In this document: piece by piece, positions 30,498 through 41,195 of the stretch
How positions within the stretch are numbered: position 1 is the stretch's first letter
Layout of the letters: each line of letters starts with the position of its first letter
Source of the DNA: Trichobilharzia regenti
Lineage: Eukaryota; Platyhelminthes; Trematoda; Strigeidida; Schistosomatidae
Length of the DNA stretch: 64,000 nucleotides
NCBI GenBank assembly: GCA_944472135.2
Contig: OX235262.1
Coordinates: forward strand, 23,421,362-23,485,361
Reading direction: 5' to 3'
Position numbers and translations under genes: made by a program
Notes under the pieces: generated by a model
Database searches by the model: none
Told to the model about the DNA's origin: nothing
Seen by the model: only the letters and a program-made list of their open reading frames with translations

Positions 30498-31878
30498 TAA
30501 TAGTAATAATTTTTATTTTCATATAAACATAAATTTACATGAAAATGCATGCCATATTTACAGGCACGATCAAATATGGTATAATGTCAAATCTTAAATT
30601 GTCTACAAGTTAATGGTGTTTCAACAGTTAAATGTTTGATATATATATATAATTACACTCATTGTCTGAACTAGGCCGTATAGTTATTGAATTGTACAGT
30701 TGTCCTCCAGGTTGAGCGGGAAAACTGACTTCGTTTCGTTTTCATCCCGTGGTTGTAGGCGTACGATAACCAACCAATATTGAGGTAAGTACAACGTTTA
30801 CCAGGGATTGGAAGCTGTTTTAGAAAAGTTAAAGTGCTAATGTGAATCATTAAAGTGTAATAAATTAAGCAAGTGCAATATATCATTAATAAATACATTT
30901 ATATAGAGAACAGAATGGGGAAGTAATTAATCCTTAGGCCGACAACGTTCATTTGCAATGTATAATAAAACCAATATATTTTGTACTATCATGATGTCCA
31001 CTTTTGGCTTTAATACAATTATTTTCAAGCCAGTTGTTTTTATTTCATGCCCTTTTGTCTATTTGGTGCACAACCGTACCCTACAGAGAATAAGAATAGA
31101 ACAAGTCGAATCAAATTCATAAAGACCTATAAAATGTTAGGTTTAATGGAATTGCAATTCACGTCTCATAAACCGTTAATGCCCAGCTCTTGCTACGCTC
31201 GGCCCCACGCTGTTCCTTGAAGTTTTCAGAAACGCTTAGTTATAACGGACGAAAAAACCAAAACACCGATTGGCCGCTTGATATTTCTTTATTGTTACAC
31301 CAACATATAAAAAGAATAAGTGAACTAAGGTCTGTGAACAAATATTACAATAATAAATCATAAGATTACTTTTGACGACGTATTACTCTTCTTTCTGAAC
31401 AGCGACCGATGAGACGATGACTATCGTATTGATGCCTCCGCGAAAATTGGGGAAGTTGATTTTAAGCAAACAACCAAGAATTGATCGTTCAATCTTCAAC
31501 TCCATTGACAGGAATATAATGAGGATCGAGTAAATACGTTATTAGAAAATAAGTGAGACAAGATATTGTGAAGTGGTATTTAAAGATCTGCCAATGGATA
31601 GCAAATTAATTTATAAGATGCCCCATAAATCTGTGCAGATCCCGCGTGGTCGCATCTCAACAATAGGCTGAGCGAATGGTATATATTTAAAGGTAGAAGC
31701 ATGATCTGTCAAGGCGTTCGTTATCATCTTTTTCAAGATTCAGATCTATGCCCTCATAAAAATCAGAAATATCTCGAGCCGCCAAATTGCATACTGCTGT
31801 TCCTGCAGAATGGGTGATTCATCTCAGTGACCACCACCATATCTACTGATCAGCTAGCACCACCCTCCCTCCTTCGGA
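30498..31878 (-). mobile_element. element E: ~1-kb unclassified element inserted in copy 3 gag
   Basis: Read on the minus strand it starts gaaggagggagggtggtgc and ends with a TTA-rich tail (gaaaataaaaattattac), like a non-LTR or SINE-type element. It is flanked by gatg (30494-30497 and 31879-31882). Without the solo LTR at 31153-31510 it is about 1.0 kb. The same sequence occurs at 45131-46806. One 75-aa ORF is shared by the copies but has no recognised domain. No tRNA-like promoter boxes or reverse transcriptase were found. Confidence 0.7.
31153..31510 (-). mobile_element. solo LTR of the Gag-only family inside element E
   Basis: 358 bp, near-identical to the copy 1 5' LTR (29325-29682). 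It is flanked by a perfect 5-bp duplication ggaat (31148-31152 and 31511-31515). The uninterrupted sequence is seen in the E copy near 46150. It is the recombination product of a third-level insertion. Confidence 0.9.
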
Positions 31879-33234
31879 GATGATATTCTGAAACTGGTAA
31901 AAGATAAAGTCAATCAATCTATGAGCAAGTTTGCCAGTATATTGCATCCCAACTCTAGATTAGAGCAGTCTGAGAGCAAGACGCAACCATTTATGACGGG
32001 AGCGTCTCATAGAAGCAGATATCGAGAAAGCTTTACGGCGTCTAGTAATCCAGATAAACTTAGTGAGTGTAACAGCTTTCGTGGGAAATCCCCAATCGAT
32101 AGGTTACAAGTTGCAAGACGAACACGGTTGTAATACACGTTTGCAAGAAGTGCACACAAAGGCAAACTGTGAACCAGTGACCAAGTTTAGTGGTAAGCCA
32201 AATGTGAAATCAGCGTCATCAAGGTCTGACTCCGAATTGTGTGACGATAATGGTGCAGTGAAGAAGCCTGTAGTTGCAACCAGTAAGCCATTGTTGGATA
32301 GAGTGTCACAGACGACACCACAGTTTGTGCAGGAGAAGAGACTTACAGTTTCAGAGTCTAGTTCTGACTCCACAAGTTTACAAGGTATTACTAGTCAGAG
32401 TGAAGGTATAAAACCTTTGAGGACTTGTGAGGGAGAACCCAAATGATCTACTGCTGTTATTAAAGAGTTTGAAAATGATGAAGTCGACTAGATAGATGAC
32501 GGTAAAGTGAATATTTTTGACAATGATCATGAAAGAGCACTTTTGTATTTGGTTGATCATGATGAGATGAGGGGAATGCCTACTACTACTGAGTTGGACG
32601 AAGGTTCCGTGCAACTTAAACGTGAAGGAGATTTAAGAGTAGATGCGGTGGTAGAAGGTATGGATACTCGTGAGGCAGTCAGTATAAATGATCAGAGTGT
32701 GGCCCACCTATAAACGGATGTTAATGCTAAACCTGAGCTAATAATAAAAGACAGCAGTGGTGGTTATCCTACTGTTAGAATAACTTCTGAAGGTCGAACA
32801 ACAACAGCTTCTGATGCACCGCTAAGTTCATCAACTGTTATCACTCAATCGTCGTTAGTGTTGTCATCCACAATGAAATGGACGTCCATGAACTCACGTG
32901 TCTCATGCTATGACTATACTAGTATCAGTCCGTTTGAAAGGACGAAAGTCAATGGTCAGTTTAGTGAGGAGAAGCCAAATGTGTATCAGAGGGTAACTGC
33001 TAAGCTGACTTGCACTAATAAAGGCCTTTCAAGATTCAAGTTGCTATTTGAGTGTTATTATCGTTGGTATAAATTACTCTGTACCTACGCTTGGTTGGTC
33101 AGATACGTTGTATATTTGTTAGTCATCTACATTCCACGATACAATGTCTTGGGTGCGTAGTCATTCAGACTTGAGGATAAAGATGATAGAATGAGGTCAG
33201 CAAATGAACTCTGCGACGATTTTCCAAATTAAAG

Positions 33235-33519
33235 GCGTCAACCTGAGAAGGGTTGTAGCCGTACTGGTGTAAGTCCTACAGTTCTTCAAGGGTAGTTCGT
33301 CAAGGCAGAATCCACGACATTGGAGGTAATGATTGTACATATGTATGTGGTGAGTAATTGAGTGGGTTCCAATTAATGCAATTGCTGGTTAATCTTGGTT
33401 GTGTCCGGAAATTCTTCAGCCTACAATGGTCAACCTGATAAAGGTTGCAGGTGTACTGGTGAAAGTCCTGCGATTCTTCAAAGGAATTACATCGAGACAT
33501 CATCTGCGAGGTTATGCGT
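33235..33519 (+). repeat. tandem ~193-bp repeats of copy 3
   Basis: Two diverged units of the cgtcaacctgagaaggg repeat, beginning at about 33235 and 33428, cut by the insertion of copy 2 at 33520. Confidence 0.75.
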
Positions 33520-33839
33520 TGTCAATGGAGTGGAAGATTGAACGATCAATTCTTGGTTGTTTGCGTAAAATCAACTTCCCCAATTTTCGCGGAGGCATCA
33601 ATACGACAGTCATCGTCTCATCGGTCGCTGTTCAGAAAGAAGAGTAAAACATCGTCAGAAATCTTAGTTCAGTTATTATTTTTATATGTTGGTGTAACAA
33701 TAAAGAAATATCAAGCGGCCAATCGGTGTTTTGGTTTTTTCGTCCGTTATAACTAAGCGTTTCTGAAAACTTCAAGGAACAGCGTGGGCCCGAGCGTAGC
33801 AAGAGCTGGGCATTAACGGTTTATGAGACGTGATTGACA
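33520..33839 (+). repeat. copy 2 5' LTR
   Basis: 320 bp, TGTCAATGGAG...GTGATTGACA, with an AATAAAG polyadenylation-type signal near 33701. It lacks about 40 bp present in the LTRs of copy 1, and the 3' LTR shares that deletion, so it is a subfamily trait. Confidence 0.9.
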
Positions 33840-33983
33840 GTTTCTGACGATGGAAACAGATCTGGCGGATTCAAACAGTTGGTGAAAGTTTTGATAGTCG
33901 CCGTTCATTTTTCCTGGTGCCGGTCAAGTCCTCTTTGAACAAGCAATATCTGGAACATTTTTGGTATTGGGTCAAGTTCAACA

Positions 33984-35939
33984 ATGCCTGGGTCAAAGAA
34001 GGGACAGAGTGTCTTGGATGCAAACAGGAAAGTAAGTCATGCTGACTTGTCTGTTAATTGTAACGATGTGTCTGATGTTAAACATGATATGGTTGATGTT
34101 ACTGTTTCGCCGTTCAGGGATAATAGGAACATCAAACTCCCTAAGTTTGAACCACGGTGTTTTGATGGAAACCCGGCTGATTATTTACAATTTGTAAAGG
34201 AGTTTCAGATCATATTGAGTAGTTTTCTATTAAGTGATGAATTGAAGTTAATGTATTTGATGAGATATTGCACTGGAGATGCTGCAAGAGCTATACAGTG
34301 CTGTGAGTTTATGAAGCCAAAAGAGGGCTACTACGAGGCTATGAGCATATTACGTCAAAGGTTTGGAAGACCTTCGATGATTGCAGGGAAATTTTTCGAG
34401 GCTGTTAAGGGTAATCGTGGTCAATTACAGGATGACTCCAAGGCACTCACTGAGTTTTTAGATAATTTGCTAATTTACAAGAATGGAATGATTTCGATGA
34501 ATCGCACGAGTGACCTCAACTCGAGTTTTATACTAGAAGTAATAGCAAGACGTCTACCTACTCGACTGCAAAGGAAGTGGGTGAAGATAAGCTCCCGTAT
34601 GGAGGATGAGGGTATCGAACCAAAATTTGATGATATCCTGAAACTGGTAAAAGATAGTGTCAATCAATCTATGAGCAAGTTCGCCAGTATATTGAATCTC
34701 ACCCCTAGAATAGAGCAGTCTGAGGGTAAAACGCAATCATTGATGACGAAAGGGCCTCAGAGAGGTGGATATCGAGAAGGCTCCATGATATCTAGTAATG
34801 CATATAGATCTGGTGAGTGTAACAGGTTTCGTAGTACATCGTCAACAGATAAGTTGCAAGATGCAAGACAAACACGGTTTTGTTTTACACGTTTGCAAGA
34901 GGTGCATACAAAGGTGAGCTGTGAACCAGTGAGCAAGTTCAGTGATAAGCTAAATGTGAACTCCAGGCATGACTCGGAATTGTGTGACGATAACGGTGCG
35001 GTGAAGAAGTCTGTAGTTGCAACTGGTAAGCCATTGTTGAATAGAGTGTCACAGAATAGAGTTGCTGCTTCAGAGTGCAGTTCTGACCCTACAAGTTTAC
35101 AAGGTATTACTAGTCAGAGCGAAGTTATAAAACCTGTTATGATTTGCGAGGAGGAACCAAAATTGTCTACTTCTGTTAGTAAAGAGTTTGAAAATGATGA
35201 AGTTGACGGTAAAGTGAATATTCGTGATAATGATCATGATACTTCACAGTTGTCTTTGGTTGATCATGATGAGATGAGGGATATACCTGCTACCGATAAG
35301 TTAAATAAAGGTTCTGTACAACTTGAACGTGAAGTAGAAATAAATGCAGGTGCAGTTGCAGAAGGCATGCGTACTTGTGAGACCGTCAGTGTGATTGATC
35401 AGCATGTAGCCCACCTATCATCAGATGCTAGTGCTAAACCTGAGCTGATAGTAAAGGACAACATTCGTGGTGGTCTTATATGTAGACAAACTTCTGAAAG
35501 CCGAGCAACAACAGCTTTTGATCCACCGCTAACTTCATCAACTGATATCAATCAGTCGTCGTTGGTGCTGTCATCCACAATGAAACAGACACCCATCAAC
35601 TCTAGTATCTTCTGCAATGACTATGCTAGTATCAGTCCGTTTGAAGAGACGAAAGATATTGGTCAGTTTAGTGAGGATAAGCCAAGTGTAAACGAGAGAG
35701 TAATTGTTAAATTGACTTGCACGAATAAAGGCATTTCTAGTTTCAAGTTACTATTTGAATGTTATTATCTTTGGTGTAAATTACTCTGCTTCTACACTTG
35801 GTTGATGAGATATGTCGTGTGTTTGTTCGTCATCTATATTCTACGATACAATGACATGGGCGTGTTGCCGTTCAGATTTGAGGATATAGCTGATAGAAGG
35901 AAGTTAGCAAATGAACTCTGCGACGATTTTCCAACCTAG
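33984..35939 (+). CDS. Gag-like protein with DUF1759-type domain and C-terminal hydrophobic segment (copy 2)
   Basis: An intact 651-aa ORF, the longest form of the family. Domain order as in copy 1: basic N-terminus (MPGSKKGQSVLDANRKV), DUF1759-type block from about residue 49 (LPKFEPRCFDGNPADYLQF) to about 165, a conserved ILEVIARRLPTRLQRKWVK segment, the knuckle-spaced C-x2-R-x4-H-x4-C motif near residue 292, a long acidic Ser/Asp-rich linker, and a C-terminal hydrophobic stretch at about residues 580-612 followed by a charged tail ending DDFPT. There is no protease or polymerase frame after it; the stop at 35939 is followed directly by the tandem repeats. Retained as an intact ORF in two copies, which suggests the protein matters for the element's spread. 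Confidence 0.8.
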   Translation: MPGSKKGQSVLDANRKVSHADLSVNCNDVSDVKHDMVDVTVSPFRDNRNIKLPKFEPRCFDGNPADYLQFVKEFQIILSSFLLSDELKLMYLMRYCTGDAARAIQCCEFMKPKEGYYEAMSILRQRFGRPSMIAGKFFEAVKGNRGQLQDDSKALTEFLDNLLIYKNGMISMNRTSDLNSSFILEVIARRLPTRLQRKWVKISSRMEDEGIEPKFDDILKLVKDSVNQSMSKFASILNLTPRIEQSEGKTQSLMTKGPQRGGYREGSMISSNAYRSGECNRFRSTSSTDKLQDARQTRFCFTRLQEVHTKVSCEPVSKFSDKLNVNSRHDSELCDDNGAVKKSVVATGKPLLNRVSQNRVAASECSSDPTSLQGITSQSEVIKPVMICEEEPKLSTSVSKEFENDEVDGKVNIRDNDHDTSQLSLVDHDEMRDIPATDKLNKGSVQLEREVEINAGAVAEGMRTCETVSVIDQHVAHLSSDASAKPELIVKDNIRGGLICRQTSESRATTAFDPPLTSSTDINQSSLVLSSTMKQTPINSSIFCNDYASISPFEETKDIGQFSEDKPSVNERVIVKLTCTNKGISSFKLLFECYYLWCKLLCFYTWLMRYVVCLFVIYILRYNDMGVLPFRFEDIADRRKLANELCDDFPT

Positions 35940-35941
35940 GG

Positions 35942-36400
35942 CGTCAACCTGAGAAGGGTTGTAGGCGTACTGGTGTAAGTCCTACAGTTCTTCAAAGGGT
36001 AGCGCATCAATGATCAGTCCAATGTGCTCGGTGTGTGATTTTGTACATATGTTCATATTGTATATACTGAATTGATATCATCTGTCATCTATCTGTTGGT
36101 AATTCTGCTTGTGTCCGGACGACTTCCACTTGGATCGTCAACCTGAGAAGGAATGTAGGCGTACTGCTGTAAGTCCTACAGTTCTTCAAGGGTAGTTTGT
36201 CGTGTCAGAATCCACAACATTTGATGTGTTGATTGTACATATGTTTGTGTTAAATAGTTGTGTGAGTTCCAATTGATGTAATTGTTGAATAATCTTGTTT
36301 GTGTCTGGACATTCCACAACTTACAATCGTCAACCTGAGAAGGGTTGCAGGCGTACTGGTGTTAGCCCTGCGATTCTTCAAAGGAATTCCATCAAGACAC
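35942..36400 (+). repeat. tandem ~193-bp repeats of copy 2
   Basis: Units begin at 35942, 36136 and 36328 with cgtcaacctgagaagg. Spacing is 194 and 192 bp, and the third unit is partial. Confidence 0.9.
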
Positions 36401-37089
36401 GAACTGCGAGTTTGTGTGTACTTTTTGTATATACGTGTGGTGTGTCATATCAATTTGTGATTTGGGATTAATTGTGTTCACTCGTTGTTTTCGTACCTTG
36501 TTTTTATTGCATAATTTTGTCAAAACTTTCGTCGTGATTACTTCTGAAGTTGTTTCGAGTCTTCTACATCCGTGAATGAATTGATTGATGTTAGAGACAG
36601 CAGATGGGTCGTATACGCCGGAGGGGCTAGGCTATTGCTGAGAATAAAATGCACACGGAGATAATTGTTAGCTGCGGTCCGACACGCCGGGGAGAAAGAG
36701 TGTAAACGACTGAGGCTTGCATGTGTCACCGCTACTAGAACTGAGGCAGAATGAGTGACAAGCGATTGCAGTGGTAATAAGTAGTGAGTAATTAAGAGGA
36801 TGTGCGTAGAGTATCATGGGTTGGTGCTATGGTCACGTTGCATTCTGCAAGAGTCATTCTAGCAAGTGGCGATTGTGTTGCAAGATGTCAAGAGGAGGTC
36901 TCTGTCTGGAGGCGCAGGTCGTCATTGATGTGTGAGATTGTGCTGTCGGTATGCTTGTGGTGTGTTGGCTTTTCTGTTTGTTTTCCATTTCAGCTCTGTC
37001 CGTGTGACCCAGGTTCTCTCAATGGCATCCAAGTCAACGTGTATTGGTCGTGAAGGAAAAAAGGTTTGGATCCCTTTTTTGCCGGTGAG
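36401..37089 (+). other. noncoding 3' region of copy 2
   Basis: Matches 26111-26790 in copy 1 (reverse) and 37406-37897 of copy 3. It ends with a G/A- and T-run stretch (gaaggaaaaaaggtttgg, cttttttgccggtgag) immediately before the 3' LTR, probably serving as polypurine tract. Open frames here are antisense and not conserved. Confidence 0.6.
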
Positions 37090-37405
37090 TGTCAATGGAG
37101 TTGAAGATTGAACGATCAATTCTTGGTTGTTTGCGTAAAATCAACTTCCCCAATTTTCGCGGAGGCATCAATACGACAGTCATCGTCTCATCGGTCGCTG
37201 TTCAGAAAGAAGAGTAAAACATCGTCAGAAATCTTATTTCAGTTATTATTTTTATATGTTGGTGTAACAATAAAGAAATATCAAGCGGCCAATCGGTGTT
37301 TTGGTTTTTTCGTCCGTTATAACTAAGCGTTTCTGAAAACTTCAAGGAACAGCGTGGGCCCGAGCGTAGCAAGAGCTGGGCATTAACGGTTTATGAGACG
37401 TGATT
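37090..37405 (+). repeat. copy 2 3' LTR
   Basis: Nearly identical to 33520-33839, but the terminal TTGACA is replaced by ttaaat, where copy 3 sequence resumes. Confidence 0.9.
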
Positions 37406-37897
37406 TAAATCTGTTCTGTTTGTATATGTGTGGTGTGTCGTATCAATTGGTGTTTTGGAATCGCTGTGTTTAGTTTTTGTTTTCGTACCTTGTTCTTATG
37501 CATAATTTTTTTAAAGTTTTCGTCGTGCTTTCTTCGGAAGTTGCTTCTAGCCTTCTACATCCGTGAATGAATTGATCGATGTTAAAAGCAGCAGGTGGAT
37601 CGTTTACGCCGGGGAGGATATTGCTGAGAATGACACGCACGCTGACGTAGTGATTTACTGTGATCCCACACGCCGGGGATCGGGAGTGTAGACGACTGAG
37701 GCTTGCACACGTCACCGTTACTAGAATTGAGGCAGAATGCGTGTGATTATGCTGTGAGCATACCTGTGATGTGTTGGCTCTGCTGTCTGTTTTCCATTTC
37801 AGCTTTGTCCGTGTGACCCAGGTCCTCGCACTGGTACCAAAGTCAACGTGTATTGGTCGTGATGGAAAAAAGAATGGATCCGTTTTTTGCTGGGGAG

Positions 37898-38249
37898 CGT
37901 CAATGTAGTTGAAGACTGTTTGTTGTTTGCTCAAACCAAAACCCATATTTTTCGCGGGCGTCATCAATACGGCAGTCATCATCTCATCGTTCGCTTTTCT
38001 TTGGAAGAGAGAAAACTATCAGAATTATTATTGTGATTTATTGTTATAACATTTGTTCTTAGACCTTGTGTGTAATAACCTTATTGTTGGTTACATATTG
38101 GCGTAAGAATAAAGGATTTTCGAGTCGCCAATCTGTGTTCTGGTTTTCGCGTTGGTTAATGTAAACTGTTTCTGAAAGTCTTCCAGCGACAGAGTGAGGT
38201 CCAGCGTGGTAAGAGCTGGACATTGACAGTTTCTTAGAGTTGGCTGACA
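37898..38249 (+). repeat. copy 3 3' LTR
   Basis: About 352 bp, CGTCAATGTAGTTGAAGA...GGCTGACA, of the same diverged subfamily as 25439-25750. An ATAAAGGATT signal lies near 38110. Confidence 0.75.
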
Positions 38250-39331
38250 GCTACTGTTATTTCAAAACTTCCATTCATATTTAAATCTGTATGTTAATGA
38301 TTATGAGTGAGGATGAAGGCTATCGCGATATATTCTCAGCAGCCTGTATATGGTCGTATATCATTCAGTCAGACCGTGCTTATTGATAAAACCTCAAAAT
38401 TAAGTGAGTATTGGTTGTGTTACACACTTTCATGCTTGTATTGCTGCTAGAAGTCTATGGAATAGAGTGGTTTATGCATTAATAGCAAATGATGGTGTCC
38501 TTATACTGCTGCAACTTACGTCCAGTATACAAATACATGAAATACGTGCCGTTTCGTTATTGCGATACCAAATTACTTAAAGACACATTATAACAACTTT
38601 TAGTGATGTTCTTTTGCTGTTCAAGTGATCAGACATCAATATCATGAGGCAGGCTACTTCATTTTGTTAAACATTTTCACTTTGTTGTGTACTTTTGATG
38701 ATGGTTTAGAGGTTTGACGGAGTTGTCTTACACAGCCTCTAAATTATTCTCACGTACCAACAACAAAGCAAAAGCCAATAATTGATCGTCCAAACTAAGT
38801 GATATATTTCGGGACCAAGACAAGCCTTCAGACGAACGCTTAGCTAGCTAGTGATCGTGCACGTGACACGGCGGGGTACCAAATGGCGGGAATGCTTGAC
38901 CGGAAGCCTTCAGCTAAACAAGTCGACTTAAACAGTGGTGGTCAGCATCCAATGAGTGATTGCTGTGGTCAATAATTTTGGGGAATTATTTACCGCTACA
39001 ATGGTCTCAAATCTTCCTCAGATACATCCCTTTGGAGGAAATTTACAGAAATACTTGGAAATTATTTTCACATTTCATTTTTGAACTCTTGCGCTACGGG
39101 TGTTCACTTTCTGCGTGAATCATCTTTCCTTAATATTTTGGAAATTAGCCGCTTTCATCACATTATCCAGTTATCCATAGTCAACAAGGATTGTATTGTA
39201 TCAACTGGAACAACATATAGCATTCACTCGTGAAATCTACGTCAAGAATCCTCGGATACCCTATCTAACTACGTGGAACTCAGGACTTTATCCACAGCAA
39301 ACTCTGTAAAGGAAAGTCTGACTTTTTATTT
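38250..39331. other. no gene recognised; probably includes 5' UTR of the CR1-like LINE
   Basis: About 1.1 kb without recognised coding sequence. GC-richer patches near 38840-38900 may belong to the LINE 5' UTR, whose start could not be fixed. Confidence 0.4.
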
Positions 39332-41187
39332 TTGCAATATAAATCTGTTTATCGTTGTTGTTTTGATACTTCGATAGTACAGCTATCTTATTTTTATATC
39401 CTCAAGACTTTTTTTCCGGAAATTGTGAAGTTTCTTATTTCTGTAATGGTTAAGTCTATCAGACGTGTAAGTACCGTTAAGAGACTGAGATCTAATAGTA
39501 GTCAGCCATCTGAAGGCCTCAGCTCCGTTGACAATTCTACACTGTTTACACCAGCCATACCCAGAGTTATGGTATCTGATATCATGGAGGAATTAGCAGA
39601 GAATGCGGCTTGTAGCAAAAATGATTTACTGACACTTCAGAAGTCAATAGCAGAACTACAGAGCAAGTTTGACAGCATTATGCCTCTCACGCAACTGTGT
39701 GACCCACCACAAAACATCTGTTTTGAATCACTAATCAAATCCGAGCGCATAATTGACTATTTGGCTGAAGAAGCTGTTAAGAGGATTATGTCTTCACATA
39801 ACGTCTTGGCCTATAACATTCCAGACAGAGAGCCGATTGCCAAACTTAAGAATTCGTGTCTGAAGGCTTGTAATATGTCGTTGACAGAATGTCAGGTTTT
39901 GCGTCTTCGTAAGAAATCTGCAAACCACCCGTGTCCTGTGCTTTTCAAGTTTAGGTCTACCGAAGAAGCCAGGAATTTTCTGAAATCGGGTAAGACAATA
40001 GGCTCTTCAACACCATACACTAACATTAGGGTTGCACCTGATTTAACACCATGCCAAAGGCGATGCCGCTCAGGAACAGTGAACCCTGATAACTCTAATA
40101 GGATAACTGTAGATGATGTTCCGTGCGTTATTCCGTCTATTGAAATATCTGATCACGGCATGCAACAGACATTTTCGCAGGTAGTGGCTAATGTTAGCCA
40201 AGCATTATATAACGATATTGATGCAGACACTGAAATGGTGGACATAGATGAGTCAACGGGAAATAATGTTGAAATACATCGTTTTCACACTGACGCAAAA
40301 GTCAAGACACCGAAACCATCAAAACCCATCCCACTGGTGGTCCAACCATTGCCTTATAAGTCAGTTACTCCTCGTCTGACAATCCACACTCTGTGAAGCA
40401 CCAGTCGAATGTAGCCACCCAAGTTGGCAAGTTTTCTAGGCGTTATGACAAACGTCCCATTTCCATTAAGAAAACTGAAGCTCATGAGGTGTTCAAGCCA
40501 CAGAAACCCTACATAGCATGTGCTGACTGCCCTGTTAGCCATCATCAGCCAGATAATCATAAGATAGGGGAAAAAGAAGTAAATAAATTAAATACTAAAC
40601 CCGGAGCAAGAAAGCTCTTTGATAAGAAAGAGACGAAAGCACCTGTAGGCCTTCTTTGTAAGAGAAAGTCAAATATGGTAGACGAAGCTCCTAGGGGTAG
40701 GCCTAATTGGTGCCAAGTGGAAAGCCAATTTTATCGAATCCCTAATTCTAGACAAACAGTACAGCAAGGCAGTAGGTATTATTCTGCGCATCCACTACGT
40801 AAACACCTTGTAAACCAGCCCACTTCTAATATTCTGTCTACTGAAAGTTATAGAAAATACCCCAAACATCGGCCACAGACCACATTTAGCAAGCCAACAG
40901 AACCCATTCATATATCTTATGTGTCTAGTGGGGAGCATGTGCCGATTTCTGCACAAAACTTGCCATGGTCTGATGAATACCAGAAACAGATACCAACACT
41001 TCATTCTTATACTGGCAACAAATTACCGAATACACATATCGGTTATACCTTAGGGCAGGATTTTCACCAGCGTCAGTTAACAGAAACACCTGGAATCATG
41101 CATATAGCACGCATGATATCGGATCAATTCCTTGCTGGCATAGCGAACAGTCTACAGCTAGGGCAAGGCATATTTCCCGGGAGATAG
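39332..41187 (+). pseudogene. CR1-like LINE ORF1, RNA-binding protein with one frame change
   Basis: Two overlapping open frames (354 aa to 40396, then 264 aa to 41187) look like one ORF1 broken by a one-base change near 40355. The likely start is the ATG near 39446, after a hydrophobic leader that is probably not coding. The first half holds a block reading NVLAYNIPD, then CQVLRLRKK and PVLFKFRSTEEARNFL, which resembles the RRM-type fold of LINE ORF1 proteins. The second half is basic and rich in His, Gln and Pro, as expected of a nucleic-acid chaperone. The family identity is inferred from position and layout. Confidence 0.55.
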
Positions 41188-41195
41188 CTGACACA

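Larger units (their letters stand above)
29848..33230 (+). pseudogene. Gag-like pseudogene of copy 3, interrupted by element E
   Basis: Colinear with the gag of copies 1 and 2. The 5' part (29848-30497) starts MPGSKKGQ and shows the LPKYEPRCFDGNPVDHLQF block. A T-run near 30093 (seven T) shifts the frame. Element E interrupts at a GATGATATT site. The 3' part (31879-33230) resumes with ILKLVKDKVNQSMSKFAS-like sequence, includes the C-x2-R-x4-H-x4-C motif (NTRLQEVHTKANC region) and ends with the hydrophobic segment (FKLLFECYYRWYKLLC). Several stops. Diverged by substitutions throughout, so clearly older than copies 1 and 2. Confidence 0.8.
33520..37405 (+). mobile_element. Gag-only LTR element, copy 2
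   Basis: A complete 3.9-kb plus-strand element: 5' LTR 33520-33839, leader 33840-33983, gag ORF 33984-35939, tandem repeats 35942-36400, noncoding 3' region 36401-37089 with a polypurine-type tract before the 3' LTR, and 3' LTR 37090-37405. The LTRs differ at about two positions, so insertion was recent. It lies within the 3' region of copy 3, whose sequence resumes at 37406. The last few bases of the 3' LTR and the right target duplication appear to be lost. Confidence 0.9.
25439..38249 (+). mobile_element. Gag-only LTR element, copy 3 (old host of three insertions)
   Basis: An old plus-strand LTR element now spread over 12.8 kb. Its pieces are: 5' LTR (25439-25750 plus 29688-29744), leader and gag start (29745-30497), rest of gag (31879-33230), tandem repeats and 3' region (33235-33519 plus 37406-37897), 3' LTR (37898-38249). 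The gaps are copy 1 (25751-29682), element E (30498-31878) and copy 2 (33520-37405). The pieces are colinear with copies 1 and 2 and add up to about 3.6 kb, close to their 3.9 kb. Confidence 0.8.

Noticed and set aside
30671..30898. 75-aa ORF of element E as a protein-coding gene
   Set aside because: It is shared between copies only because the DNA is shared; no domain, and changes between copies do not favour synonymous sites by eye. Left as a note under element E.
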